Assembly (NCBI GenBank): GCA_020636105.1
Contig: JACJYL010000001.1
Coordinates: forward strand, 3,658,001 to 3,722,000
From: Lewinellaceae bacterium
GTDB taxonomy: Bacteria; Bacteroidota; Bacteroidia; Chitinophagales; Saprospiraceae
Direction of reading: 5' to 3'
DNA: 64,000 nt
The number at the start of each line of letters is the position of its first letter. The stretch's first letter is position 1. The notes under the pieces are model-generated. The model saw only the letters and a program-made list of their open reading frames with translations. It searched no databases and was not told where the DNA came from. Of the stretch, positions 1 to 8,636 are shown piece by piece. The position numbers and the translations under genes are program-made.

Positions 1-357
1 ACCAACCAGGCCTATACGGCGGGTAAAAAATTGCTCTATTTCAGCTTCAAAAAACAACCCGATACATGCCGCAGGAATCATGGACAAAATAATCTTGAGG
101 GAGTATTTAAGTTCTTCGTTCCAGCTGAACTGAAATAATCCACGTAATATTTCCATGATCTCCTTTCGAAATACGAGTATTGTACTCAATGCGGTGGCGC
201 CGTGAAGGGTGACCGTCATGAGCATACTCATGGACGCCGCATTGTCATCTTTAAGGAGGTATTTTGCCAGTTCGAGGTGCCCGCTACTGCTTACAGGAAG
301 GAACTCAGTCAACCCCTGGATTATTCCGAGAATAATCGCTTCTATGAGATCGTTCAT
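1..357 (-). CDS. uppP: Undecaprenyl-diphosphatase UppP/BacA (partial, C-terminus outside window)
   Basis: Integral membrane phosphatase that converts undecaprenyl diphosphate to undecaprenyl phosphate, recycling the lipid carrier of peptidoglycan and surface glycan synthesis. I translated the minus strand from the ATG at 355-357; it stays open for 119 codons to the window edge. The N-terminus carries the family signature: IIQGLTEFLPVSSSGHL at about residues 12-28 (conserved E and the SSSGH motif), followed by a hydrophobic segment ending in LVFRKEI. UppP is normally about 260-270 residues, so over half is missing here. It is the last gene of the ftsX / DUF3098 / uppP run, with 4 bp between the DUF3098 stop and this ATG, suggesting cotranscription. 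Identification is secure; only the missing C-terminus cannot be checked. Confidence 0.93.
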   Translation of the reverse strand, partial: MNDLIEAIILGIIQGLTEFLPVSSSGHLELAKYLLKDDNAASMSMLMTVTLHGATALSTILVFRKEIMEILRGLFQFSWNEELKYSLKIILSMIPAACIGLFFEAEIEQFFTRRIGLVG

Positions 358-361
358 GCCT

Positions 362-655
362 TTATTTCTTGAAAATAGCGTAGATTTCCATCACCAGCCC
401 GCCAAGGATGACAACAGGTGCCAAAACGGTTCTGCGAAAACTGTATATAAGATCAGGATCCCATGTATTGGGATCAGGCATTTTACCCCCTGACATCAAA
501 AACAACCCCAAAATAATAAGCACCGCTCCTCCTGCCATCCACATGTAGTTTACCTTATTGAACAGCAATTCCTGCGTCGAGGAATTTTTCATACTGCCTC
601 CAGTGGATCCCGCGGAAGTGGTGACCACTACTCTTTTCTTTTGACTTTTACTCAT
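362..655 (-). CDS. DUF3098 family membrane protein
   Basis: A 97-residue protein with a polar, Ser/Thr/Lys-rich N-terminus (1-32) and two hydrophobic segments at about 37-55 and 76-94, separated by a short loop containing MPDPNTWDPD. This arrangement matches the DUF3098 family of Bacteroidota, which has no assigned biochemical function. It lies between ftsX and uppP with short gaps (19 bp or less), an order I know as conserved in this phylum, so a role near the division or cell-wall machinery is plausible but inferred only from position. The start ATG is at 653-655. Confidence 0.85.
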   Translation of the reverse strand: MSKSQKKRVVVTTSAGSTGGSMKNSSTQELLFNKVNYMWMAGGAVLIILGLFLMSGGKMPDPNTWDPDLIYSFRRTVLAPVVILGGLVMEIYAIFKK

Positions 656-674
656 TTTTTATGGTTATAAATGT

Positions 675-1553
675 TCAATACAAATCATCTTCACGCATTT
701 TTAAATATTTTTTGACAACGCTGTGCGTGCTTAAAGCGTTGATCAGGATTCCGAGCACAAGAAGGGCCAGAAATAACACTGCAATAAGATTCCAGTCCTG
801 AAGTTCGCCCAACGCGGGAAGGCTCACTTCTGCCCAAAATAAAACCAGCACCAGTAATACTGCAGCGATCAGCGCGCTTAACAGTCCATGTTGCATGGCT
901 CTGTAGATGTATGGCCTGCTGATGAACTCCCAGGTTGCCCCCACCAATTGCATATTCTTTATCAGGAAACGGTTGGCATAAAGTGCCAGCCGAACCGTAT
1001 TGTGAATAAGCGTAATGGCCACAAAGATGAAAAAAAGACCGATGCCCAGGGTGATCCAGCTGAGTTTTTTAATGTTATCAGCAATCTGGTCCACAAGGTT
1101 TTCCTGGTAAAAAACATCATTGACAGCCGGTGAATCTTTAAGCCCCCCTTTGATATTGATCAAACTATCCCTGTTGGCATAACCTGCATTAACATTAAAC
1201 GTGAGAATATCGTAAAACGGGTTGGGCATATCCAATTTTAAGAAATCTTCTCCAAAAGTCTCCTTCATGTCTTCTTCCGCCGATTCCTTATCTATATATT
1301 CAACACTTCCTGCTTTGGTGTAAGGCTTTCCCGATAAAGACTCCCTCAATGCCCCTACATCCTCGTCAGAAATTTCATCCTTCAATTCGATCACGATAAC
1401 CACCTTCTCCTTAAATGACTTTACCAGGCGCTGTCCATGGGCAATGAGCAGGGCAAAAAAGCCGAGTAAAAACAATACCAATGCTACACTCATGATGGAG
1501 TATAAATAGTTCGGTCTTGTTTTAATTTTTAGCTTGTCAGGAAATTCAGACAT
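675..1553 (-). CDS. ftsX: Cell division protein FtsX
   Basis: Permease-like subunit of the FtsEX complex, which couples the divisome to peptidoglycan hydrolase activation at the septum. The 292-residue product has a cytoplasmic N-terminus, a first membrane segment at about 20-42, a periplasmic domain (about 43-165), and three further membrane segments in the C-terminal half, the FtsX topology and length. In the periplasmic part, the pattern VVIVIELKDEISDEDV followed by YIDKESAEEDMKETFGEDF is typical of the FtsX extracellular domain. I chose the ATG at 1551-1553 (MSEFPDK); the frame continues 5 codons upstream only to a TTG. First gene of the ftsX / DUF3098 / uppP unit; the ATPase FtsE is not in the window. 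Confidence 0.93.
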   Translation of the reverse strand: MSEFPDKLKIKTRPNYLYSIMSVALVLFLLGFFALLIAHGQRLVKSFKEKVVIVIELKDEISDEDVGALRESLSGKPYTKAGSVEYIDKESAEEDMKETFGEDFLKLDMPNPFYDILTFNVNAGYANRDSLINIKGGLKDSPAVNDVFYQENLVDQIADNIKKLSWITLGIGLFFIFVAITLIHNTVRLALYANRFLIKNMQLVGATWEFISRPYIYRAMQHGLLSALIAAVLLVLVLFWAEVSLPALGELQDWNLIAVLFLALLVLGILINALSTHSVVKKYLKMREDDLY

Positions 1554-1695
1554 ATATGGTGGATACAATTAGGGGCAAAATTAACACTATTGTTTCGTTT
1601 TGTATCTATTTTTGTATCCAAACTTAATTTATAAGCCTGACGTTATGTCTTTTAAAGGCCTTTATTGCTTCGCTTACGCACTTACAACTGGACTG

Positions 1696-2277
1696 ATGAA
1701 AAAATTTAATGCCCTTTTTTATGCCCTAATTCTTGTGAACGTGCTGCCCCTGCATGCTCAAACGAATCTGATCAATCCTTCTTTTGAGGGAGAACCCCAG
1801 GATGCCACCGTACCCGTAGCCTGGCATGCCTGTGCTCTCGGAACCACCCCCGATATCCTACCGGGAGTTTGGGGCGTTTACACAGAACCTTCGGATGGAG
1901 ACACCTTTGTGGGGCTGATTACGCGCGATGACGGATCCTGGGAAAGCATTGGTCAGCGCCTGACCTCCCCGCTTAAAAGCGGTGACTGTTACACCTTTTC
2001 AATCGACCTGGCCCATTCCAAAACCTATTCCGGGTACAACGAGCCCATCAAATTGCGCGTTTGGGGCGGAAATACCAAATGCGACAAAAATCAATTGTTA
2101 CTGGAAACGGATTTCGTAGACCATTCGAACTGGAAAACTTATCATTTGAAATTTTCTACCAGGGAAGAGATCAGATACCTTATCTTTGAGGCCTATTATA
2201 AAGAAGGGCCCTTTTCCCGCAGAGGAAATATTTTGCTCGACAACATTTCAACGATCAAAAAATGCCCGAGGGTTTAA
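1696..2277 (+). CDS. Secreted protein of unknown function, carbohydrate-binding-like fold
   Basis: From the ATG at 1696 the product has 193 residues: a signal peptide (MKKFNALFYALILVNVLPLHAQ) and a single all-beta domain opening with TNLINPSFEGEP and closing with GNILLDNIST. That start/end pattern is common in galactose-binding-like or CBM-type beta-sandwiches of secreted Bacteroidota proteins, so glycan binding is possible but not shown. The frame is open upstream to 1600, but those residues lack a signal peptide, which is why I use 1696. The next gene follows after 52 bp on the same strand, and both products are exported. No catalytic motif seen. Confidence 0.7.
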   Translation: MKKFNALFYALILVNVLPLHAQTNLINPSFEGEPQDATVPVAWHACALGTTPDILPGVWGVYTEPSDGDTFVGLITRDDGSWESIGQRLTSPLKSGDCYTFSIDLAHSKTYSGYNEPIKLRVWGGNTKCDKNQLLLETDFVDHSNWKTYHLKFSTREEIRYLIFEAYYKEGPFSRRGNILLDNISTIKKCPRV

Positions 2278-2329
2278 AATGCCGCAACCCTGTAATAAAA
2301 TTGTTTCAAAAAAAGCGAAAAAAAATAAC

Positions 2330-2923
2330 ATGATGTATAAATCAATCGCAGCATTAATGCTCCTTTTTATGTTTGCCTGTTCCACTGACCCCAAAGTCTC
2401 CAATACTTCAACAGCAGACCAGCCTGTTGCGGAACAAAAAATGCAGCCAAATGATCCGGCAGTTTCAACTCCATCCGCAAAACCTGAACATGAGGATGGA
2501 CCGGGATTAAACCTGTGGGTCGGCAGTGGATCCGTTGCGAATGGAGCGGAAGTTTGTATCGATGTGACCAGTTCAAAGATCACAGGTTTATTATCGATGC
2601 AATATTCGATGCGTTGGGATCCGAAATTACTCGAATTTACCTCCGTAAAAGGATTTACCATTCCCACCATGGACCTCAATGATTTTGGAAGTCACAAGGC
2701 CGCTGAAGGATTTCTGACCGCTGTATGGATAGACGACACCCTCAATGGCGTGAATTTGGAAAACGGCGACCTGCTGTTCCAATTATGCTTTAAGGCTATC
2801 GGGGCATCAGGGGAAGAAGCTCCTGTCAGGTTCTGGAGCAACCCTACTCCTTATGAGGTGGTCGTATTGCCGGAGCAGGTAATTCCTCTGACCGCACATA
2901 AAGGAATCATCAAAATACTTTAG
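2330..2923 (+). CDS. Lipoprotein with a cohesin-like domain
   Basis: Starts at 2330 or 2333 (two adjacent ATGs) with a lipoprotein signal whose lipobox ends in MFAC. After a Pro/Thr/Ser-rich linker (about 23-62) comes a beta-sandwich of about 130 residues beginning LNLWVGSGSVANGAEVCIDV and containing MQYSMRWDPKLLEF and GDLLFQLCFKAIG, the pattern of cohesin-type domains. In cellulosomes cohesins bind dockerins; in Bacteroidota they occur singly in surface proteins with unclear partners. The open frame upstream of 2330 overlaps the preceding gene and has no signal peptide, so it is not used. I see no dockerin partner nearby. Family call is good; function is unknown. Confidence 0.75.
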   Translation: MMYKSIAALMLLFMFACSTDPKVSNTSTADQPVAEQKMQPNDPAVSTPSAKPEHEDGPGLNLWVGSGSVANGAEVCIDVTSSKITGLLSMQYSMRWDPKLLEFTSVKGFTIPTMDLNDFGSHKAAEGFLTAVWIDDTLNGVNLENGDLLFQLCFKAIGASGEEAPVRFWSNPTPYEVVVLPEQVIPLTAHKGIIKIL

Positions 2924-3013
2924 CCTTAACTTAACCTTAATAAGCCTCCGGCAATATTTGACGGAGATATTTCGTATTAAAAGCGATCCGCAATCGTAAA
3001 AAATAACCTTGCT

Positions 3014-3202
3014 ATGAAAAAATTCATTTATTCATTTACATTTCTGCTGTTCCTGAGCCTAACGGTCACGACAGGTTCCTCCTGCAACAGGGGATATGGC
3101 TGTCCTTCCAATGAACTTGGCGTGAAAACAACTCGCAAGGGAGGGCTTTCCACCAAAAAAGGCCAATCCAATTTATTCCCGAAGAAAATGCGCAAAAATT
3201 AA
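3014..3202 (+). CDS. Small lipoprotein-like protein of unknown function
   Basis: A 62-residue product with a hydrophobic signal (5-22), a lipobox-like TGSSC at 20-24, a short CNRGYGCP motif, and a basic C-terminus containing SNLFPKKMRKN. The short length, signal and Lys/Arg-rich tail suggest a small outer-membrane-facing lipoprotein. I do not recognise a function. It is preceded by about 90 bp of AT-rich intergenic DNA and faces the convergently read oppC-like gene with 16 bp between stops. Confidence 0.6.
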   Translation: MKKFIYSFTFLLFLSLTVTTGSSCNRGYGCPSNELGVKTTRKGGLSTKKGQSNLFPKKMRKN

Positions 3203-3218
3203 AGTAACCGGATAATGG

Positions 3219-4517
3219 CTACCGCTTCTGCCGTGTATCCATCGCATCGGTAAGGCCTTCCCCTATAAGGTTAAAAAGGGTAACGGTGACAAATATCGCC
3301 AACCCGGGGAAAAGCGCAACCCACCAGGCTTCAAAAGCATTACGGGCCTCATTAAGCATGGTGCCCCAAGTGACCATATCAGCGGGCAAACCTATTCCGA
3401 GAAAAGATAAAAAAGCTTCGATCAACACCGCATTAGCGATCCCAAAAGCGATGGAAATGAGTACCGGCCCCATAGCGTTGGGCAGAGCGTGACGCAGGAT
3501 AATGTATTTTTCACTGAACCCCAATGCCCTCGTCGCCTGAATGTATTCAAGGTTGCGGATACGCATTAATTCTGCCCGGATAAACCTCGCGATTCCCGTC
3601 CACCCTATCAACCCTATTATGATCATAACATTAAAGATGGACTGCTTCTGGATAATGGCCACGACCGATAAAAGCAAAAGCAAAGCAGGAATGGAGTTCA
3701 TAATTTCGATCAATCGCATGATCAGCAGATCCGCCGGGAGTCTGAATCTTTTTTTCACCGAAGGTAATTTTTCCAGACCGCTGGCCAATAGGTTGAACAA
3801 CACCATAACCATCGAAAAGATCAAAATGCCTTTAAAAAGTTCCCATCCGAGTTTTCCTTCGCTTAAAGCATAACTCCTGCTCAAAAAACCATAAAAAAGA
3901 GCGAGAAAAAATCCGGCGATGTTCATGACGATCCTTACTCCCGAAACCTTTAGTTTATCATCTCCGAAATACCCGGCTACCGCTCCGAAAAATATGCCGA
4001 TCAAAGCCGCTATACTCATGGCAATGAATCCGGTCAGCAAGGCGATACGGGTTCCGTGCACCAAGCCTGCCACCACGTCCCTGCCCAGGTTGTCCGTCCC
4101 CAGCCAATGTCGCCATCGGCGGGAATCCACCCTTTGTTTATCAAAAGGTCCGACAAAGCTATTCATAAGGTCCTGGGTGTTGTAGGAATATGGAATGAAC
4201 GGCATTAAAACCCGCTCAAAATTCTGATCTTTCCAGTCCCTGGAAACAAATTGACTCTCCCAATTCCCTATCCCCAGGTCGACTGCCATCTGCTTAAAAA
4301 CAGGGAAATAGGTTTGCCCTTCGATTTTGCAATACAACGGTCTTTCATTGGCCAGGAAACTGCCAAAAACAGCAATAAATATCAGTCCTTTCAATAAACG
4401 CAAAGACCATACAGCCATCCTGTTCTTGCGGAACTGGCTGCGCACCATCTGACCGTAACTCAGCCCTTCGGCTTCGGAAGTTGGCCTGATCGATATGTCT
4501 TCGTTCTTTTCTTGCAT
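3219..4517 (-). CDS. ABC transporter permease, OppC/DppC type
   Basis: Inner-membrane permease of a peptide/nickel-type ABC importer. The 432-residue protein has the OppC_N-like first membrane segment (about 42-58), a periplasmic stretch, the motif WLGTDNLGRDVVAGLVHGTR typical of OppC, and the BPD_transp_1 core with ATRALGFSEKYIILRHALPN (the EAA loop that contacts the ATPases) and the late FLSFLGIGLPADMVTWG motif. It is longer than E. coli OppC (about 300) because of an insertion of about 90 residues between the first membrane segment and the WLGTD motif, plus extra membrane segments in the core. Lies 35 bp downstream of the OppB-type gene on the same strand. No substrate-binding or ATPase gene is in the window. 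Confidence 0.9.
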   Translation of the reverse strand: MQEKNEDISIRPTSEAEGLSYGQMVRSQFRKNRMAVWSLRLLKGLIFIAVFGSFLANERPLYCKIEGQTYFPVFKQMAVDLGIGNWESQFVSRDWKDQNFERVLMPFIPYSYNTQDLMNSFVGPFDKQRVDSRRWRHWLGTDNLGRDVVAGLVHGTRIALLTGFIAMSIAALIGIFFGAVAGYFGDDKLKVSGVRIVMNIAGFFLALFYGFLSRSYALSEGKLGWELFKGILIFSMVMVLFNLLASGLEKLPSVKKRFRLPADLLIMRLIEIMNSIPALLLLLSVVAIIQKQSIFNVMIIIGLIGWTGIARFIRAELMRIRNLEYIQATRALGFSEKYIILRHALPNAMGPVLISIAFGIANAVLIEAFLSFLGIGLPADMVTWGTMLNEARNAFEAWWVALFPGLAIFVTVTLFNLIGEGLTDAMDTRQKR

Positions 4518-4552
4518 TAAATTGTTTATTTAATTTCTTTCGTCCGTTTTTT

Positions 4553-5950
4553 TTATCGCTTACCCAATCGTATCCGCGGATCTGCGAGGGCATAAAGTAT
4601 GTCGGCAAGCAATATCCCCACCATGGTAAGCACACTGGCCAGCATCAAAACAGCATAAACCAACGGCCAGTCGTCCCTGAAAATAGAATCCACGACCACC
4701 TTACCCATCCCGTGTATATTGAAAATCACTTCTATTACTACTGAACCCGCAATGGAGGCCGGCAACACCGAAGCAAACATGGTGATGATCGGAAACAAAG
4801 CATTCCTGAAAGCGTGTTTCCAGACAACGGCCTTTTCTTTCAATCCTTTTGCCCTGGCCGTTCTTACATAATCCTGCCGCAAAACATCTACCATAGAACC
4901 TCTCATCTGGCGGGATATAAAGGCGAGGGCGCCATAACTTAGGGCAAACACCGGCAAAACCATATGCCAGCCTCTTATGCGAATGACCTCCCAAAACGAT
5001 GCCCCGGTAGGGATATCGCCAAGGCCGAGGGTCGGGAACCAGTCCATGCCATATTCCGGCGTCGTAAAAAACACGATCAGTAAAGTGGCCACCCAAAAAC
5101 TTGGAAGGGAATGGAGCATAAATAAAGCGACCGAAGTAATCCGGTCAAAAGGTTTTCCCTGGCGCGTGGCTGCTATCACCCCTATGGGAATGGAAAAAAG
5201 ATAGGCGATAAAAATGGCCACTCCGTTGATCAACAAGGTCCATTTCAGGGCCGACCATATTTTTGTAGCGACCGGCTGCCCGTTCATATAAGAAATTCCA
5301 AAGTCTCCTTTCAAAAATTTTCCGGCCCAGTGATGGTACTGATTATCAAAACCGTACCAGCGAAAAGCAGGAATAAAAAGCTTCCCTCTTGAAGGGTTCA
5401 ATTTAACGGCTTCGTATTTTTGTTTCAGTGCTGTGATTCCGGATAACGCCTGATTGCCCACCGTGGAATCGGCCTGCAAGGCATTTTCCATTCTCCTCAA
5501 TCTATTGAGAATGGAAGGATCCTTAAAATCTGTTTCCAACAATTTTAACTCAGGCAACACCTTTGCCCTGGCTTTTTCGCCCACTCCACCAGGAAGCAGG
5601 GCCAATTGATCCTCAAAATGATTTATCTGCAGGTAATATTGTTCGATCAGGGGCCAGTTGCCGTATTGGCCAATGAGTTTTTGAATGGCCTTCCTTTTAT
5701 ATTTTTTCACGAATTTATACAATGTATCCGGATATGCCGTTGCCGTAAAATCAACATAAAACGCCGGTTTGTCGAGCCCCAGTCGCCCGGCAGCCTGCCG
5801 GTAGCTTCGTTCCGTATGGTTCATGTCATCAGGCATCATATTTTCCACAGGATCGCCCGGCGTACACTTACTCAACCCGAACGCCAGGAAGGAAATGACG
5901 ATCAGGGTCGGGATAAAAAGCAATACTCGTTTTACAATATATTTGAACAT
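4553..5950 (-). CDS. ABC transporter permease, OppB/DppB type
   Basis: Partner permease of the OppC-type protein. The 465-residue product starts with the OppB hallmark (membrane segment then CTPGDPVE at about 29-36), and its C-terminal two thirds hold the BPD_transp_1 core with MRGSMVDVLRQDYVRTARAK and EKAVVWKHAFRNALFPIITM (EAA loop). E. coli OppB is about 306 residues; the extra length is a roughly 150-residue periplasmic insertion after the first membrane segment, rich in Lys/Glu and predicted helical. With oppC it forms a two-gene unit, so ATPases and binding protein must be encoded elsewhere. Oligopeptide transport is a family-level inference. Confidence 0.9.
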   Translation of the reverse strand: MFKYIVKRVLLFIPTLIVISFLAFGLSKCTPGDPVENMMPDDMNHTERSYRQAAGRLGLDKPAFYVDFTATAYPDTLYKFVKKYKRKAIQKLIGQYGNWPLIEQYYLQINHFEDQLALLPGGVGEKARAKVLPELKLLETDFKDPSILNRLRRMENALQADSTVGNQALSGITALKQKYEAVKLNPSRGKLFIPAFRWYGFDNQYHHWAGKFLKGDFGISYMNGQPVATKIWSALKWTLLINGVAIFIAYLFSIPIGVIAATRQGKPFDRITSVALFMLHSLPSFWVATLLIVFFTTPEYGMDWFPTLGLGDIPTGASFWEVIRIRGWHMVLPVFALSYGALAFISRQMRGSMVDVLRQDYVRTARAKGLKEKAVVWKHAFRNALFPIITMFASVLPASIAGSVVIEVIFNIHGMGKVVVDSIFRDDWPLVYAVLMLASVLTMVGILLADILYALADPRIRLGKR

Positions 5951-6150
5951 GGTTGCTGGTTGCTGGTTACTTGGAGCTCGTTGCTGGTTTTAATATAATA
6001 AGAAATGGTTTACTGACAAACAAGTGCCCCGACCAGGTCTTTTGTGTTTCAGGCTGAGCACAGCGAAATCATACCATTAGATCGCAGCGTTTCAGGGGTT
6101 CGATTAGTTGTGGTTTAGCTCCTGATTCCAACTGGTAACGGCAAGTAAAT

Positions 6151-6783
6151 TTAAATTTTTCGCATCATCATCAACCCATCCCGAATGGGCAGGAGTACAT
6201 TCTCCACCCGCTCGTCATTTTGTATTTTTTTATTAAAATCATCGATAGCCTTTGTGTCGGTATCTTTTTCCGGGAGCAGCACTTTCCCGCTCCAAAGGGT
6301 ATTATCAGCCAAAATGATACCGCCCGGACGAACTTTATCGATGACAAGGTCGTAAAAAAGTCCGTATTCCAGTTTTCCCGCATCGATAAAAACCAGGTCA
6401 AAAATAAGATTAAGTTTCGGAATGATCTCCTCTGCTTTCCCCAGGTGTGCAATAATCTTGTCTTGAACTCCTGCTTTGGCAAAATATTCATCACTGATAT
6501 GTTTTATCTCATGATTGGGATCAATGGTGTGTAATACCCCACCTTCGACAAGGCCTTCAGCGAGGCAGATCGCAGCGTATCCCGTGAAAGTGCCGATCTC
6601 AAGAATGATCCGTGGGCGAAGCATTCGACTGATAAAGCGTAATAAAGTTCCCTGCAGATGTCCCGATAACATTTGCGGTGAAAGGGTTTTCAAATGCGTT
6701 GCCCTCTCCAACTGATGCAACACCTCTGCCTGAGATGTCGTATGAGATTCACAGTAGGCGTTTATTTCATCTAAGTTACCCAT
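6151..6783 (-). CDS. O-methyltransferase, caffeoyl-CoA OMT-like
   Basis: SAM-dependent methyltransferase of the Methyltransf_3 family (210 residues, the usual length). Motif I is ILEIGTFTGYAAICLAEGL (about 60-78); FDLVFIDAGKLEYGLFYDLV carries the acidic metal/substrate residues, and GGIILADNTLWSGKVL is the usual late motif with the D-N pair. These proteins methylate catechol-like hydroxyls with a divalent metal, but the bacterial substrate cannot be named. Stands alone: about 200 bp upstream of oppB and divergent from lptC across 281 bp. A short hairpin (8-bp arms, 6789-6808) sits just upstream of its ATG in the leader. Confidence 0.88.
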   Translation of the reverse strand: MGNLDEINAYCESHTTSQAEVLHQLERATHLKTLSPQMLSGHLQGTLLRFISRMLRPRIILEIGTFTGYAAICLAEGLVEGGVLHTIDPNHEIKHISDEYFAKAGVQDKIIAHLGKAEEIIPKLNLIFDLVFIDAGKLEYGLFYDLVIDKVRPGGIILADNTLWSGKVLLPEKDTDTKAIDDFNKKIQNDERVENVLLPIRDGLMMMRKI

Positions 6784-7064
6784 TGTTAAAAGCTATTTTT
6801 ATAGCTTTGCCCAACTGTTTAGCGCACAAGTTTCTAAAATAAAAACGGTGCAGAAAGGTGCAAAGCCGATTCAAATTCAAAAAAGGTTACGCGCTGGGCT
6901 GAAAATTAGAAAATGAAATACAAATTCTCCCAAAGCCTGCCGGTAATTCTTTAACCAGGAGCCAAAATCACGGTTTTGATTTAAAAAAACGAAGTTACGA
7001 TGTTTGTACAAATGACAAATTGTAATTTCATGCGTTCTATACTTATACCACAATAGAAACAAAG

Positions 7065-7631
7065 ATGTTGTCTTATTATCAAATAGTTATTAAAAAAAGT
7101 TTTATGCCGCTGTTGTGCCTGGCCGGGCTGTTCACTTCCTGCGTCAACAAGACCTCAGACATTGAAGATCTGTTGGAAAAAATGGAGGTCGGGAAAGAAT
7201 TCGCAGAAGAGGTGGAGATCCTGTACAGTGACTCTGCCATTGTCCGGGCGAAAATAGTCGCCCCGGTAATGGTCATGGATCTCGACAGGAATACCGAAAG
7301 CCAGGAATTCCCAAAAGGAGTAGTGGTCGACTTTTTTGACGACTTTCAAAAGGTCAGTAGCAACCTTTCAGGGCTTTATGCCATCCGTTACATAAGGAAA
7401 GGGCAGGTCGTCGTGCGGGATAGTGTGGTTTGGCAAAGTGTTTCCGGGGATAAGCTGGAAACCCAGGAGTTGATATGGGACGAAAAAGCCGAAAAAATAT
7501 ATTCCGATAAATTCGTAGTCATTTCCCGACCGTCAGAAATCATTTATGGTCATGGTTTTGAAGCGGGTCAGGATTTTACCAATGCCCGGATCAAAGCTGT
7601 GGAAGGAAGAATATTACTGGACAAAGAATAA
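7065..7631 (+). CDS. lptC: LPS export protein LptC
   Basis: Bitopic or lipid-anchored periplasmic component of the Lpt bridge that moves lipopolysaccharide from inner to outer membrane. The 188-residue product has a hydrophobic N-terminal segment ending in LFTSC (possible lipobox), then a beta-strand-rich domain with VEILYSDSAIVRAKIVAP and the jelly-roll pattern YSDKFVVISRPSEIIYGHGFEAGQDFTNARI, as in LptC. The Bacteroidota form being lipoprotein-like is consistent with the Cys at about 26. The oxidoreductase gene starts 6 bp after the stop, indicating cotranscription. An LptF/LptG-type permease of the same pathway is encoded at 61.4 kb. Confidence 0.85.
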   Translation: MLSYYQIVIKKSFMPLLCLAGLFTSCVNKTSDIEDLLEKMEVGKEFAEEVEILYSDSAIVRAKIVAPVMVMDLDRNTESQEFPKGVVVDFFDDFQKVSSNLSGLYAIRYIRKGQVVVRDSVVWQSVSGDKLETQELIWDEKAEKIYSDKFVVISRPSEIIYGHGFEAGQDFTNARIKAVEGRILLDKE

Positions 7632-7637
7632 AAAATT

Positions 7638-8612
7638 ATGCTTAAAATTGGAGTACTTGGCGCAGGCCATTTGGGGAAAGTACACCTCAAGTGTATTGGA
7701 TTGACAGAAAATATTTACGATCTGGTCGGTTTTTTTGATCCGGATGCTGACAATGCCCGGGAGGTGAGCCAAACGTTTGGACTGAAAGCTTTCCCTGATA
7801 TAGCCAGCCTTTTAGACGCCGTTGATGTGGTGGATATTGTAAGCCCTACCAGCGTTCACTATGAACTGGCTGCCGAAGCGATCAAAAGAGGCAAACATGT
7901 CTTCGTCGAAAAACCTTTGACCCATACCCTTGAGGAAGCCCGTGAATTAATCCGGCTGAGCGAAAAACATGGTGTCAAGGTTCAGGTGGGGCATGTTGAA
8001 AGATTCAACCCGGCCCTGCTGGCATTGGACGATATGGAGATTGCCCCTATGTTTGTCGAAGGACACCGTCTGGCGGTTTTTAACCCCCGCGGAACCGATG
8101 TCTCCGTTATACTGGATCTGATGATCCACGATCTCGACATTTTGCTCAGCATGGTCAATTCTCCGGTAAAACAAGTATCTGCCAATGGTGTTGCCGTAGT
8201 GAGTAATACTCCGGATATTACCAACGCACGTATCGTTTTCGAAAACGGCTGTGTCGCCAACCTCACGGCAAGCAGAATTTCCATCAAACAAATGCGCAAG
8301 TTGCGTTTTTTTCAAAAGGATGCCTATGTTAGTCTGGACTTTCTCGATAAGGAGGCGCAGGTCGTACGGTTATATGACGAACAAAGCGTAGATCCTGAAA
8401 TAGCGAAAAACATGATGCACCTGGATACTGCCACCGGCAAAAAACTCATTCATATCGACATGCCCTCTATTGAGCCTGTCAATGCCATAAAAATGGAATT
8501 GGAAACTTTTGCAGAAAGCATCAATAATAATACGCCGCCACGGGTGGGCATTGAAGACGGGTACAGAGCCCTTGAACTGGCCCACATGATTATTGCCGAG
8601 GTAGAAAAATAA
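7638..8612 (+). CDS. Gfo/Idh/MocA family oxidoreductase
   Basis: NAD(P)-dependent oxidoreductase of 324 residues. The Rossmann motif GVLGAGHLGKVHL is at 4-16, and the signature FVEKPLTHT at about 94-102 includes the catalytic-region Lys; LDLMIHDLDILLSM carries the conserved His/Asp of the second domain. Members act on sugars or sugar nucleotides, for example UDP-sugar dehydrogenation. Placed between lptC and the genes for a lipoprotein and a sugar transferase, a role in surface glycan building is plausible, but the substrate is not shown by sequence. Confidence 0.9.
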   Translation: MLKIGVLGAGHLGKVHLKCIGLTENIYDLVGFFDPDADNAREVSQTFGLKAFPDIASLLDAVDVVDIVSPTSVHYELAAEAIKRGKHVFVEKPLTHTLEEARELIRLSEKHGVKVQVGHVERFNPALLALDDMEIAPMFVEGHRLAVFNPRGTDVSVILDLMIHDLDILLSMVNSPVKQVSANGVAVVSNTPDITNARIVFENGCVANLTASRISIKQMRKLRFFQKDAYVSLDFLDKEAQVVRLYDEQSVDPEIAKNMMHLDTATGKKLIHIDMPSIEPVNAIKMELETFAESINNNTPPRVGIEDGYRALELAHMIIAEVEK

Positions 8613-8636
8613 ACCCTTGGAAAATTAATATTAGGG

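Noticed and set aside
5948..5990. GGTTGCTG-type short repeats upstream of oppB
   Set aside because: Only two or three imperfect units, no larger structure, and not repeated elsewhere in the window.
6877..7062. 61-codon minus-strand frame between the O-methyltransferase and lptC genes
   Set aside because: No domain, no start context, low-complexity; treated as chance in AT-rich DNA.
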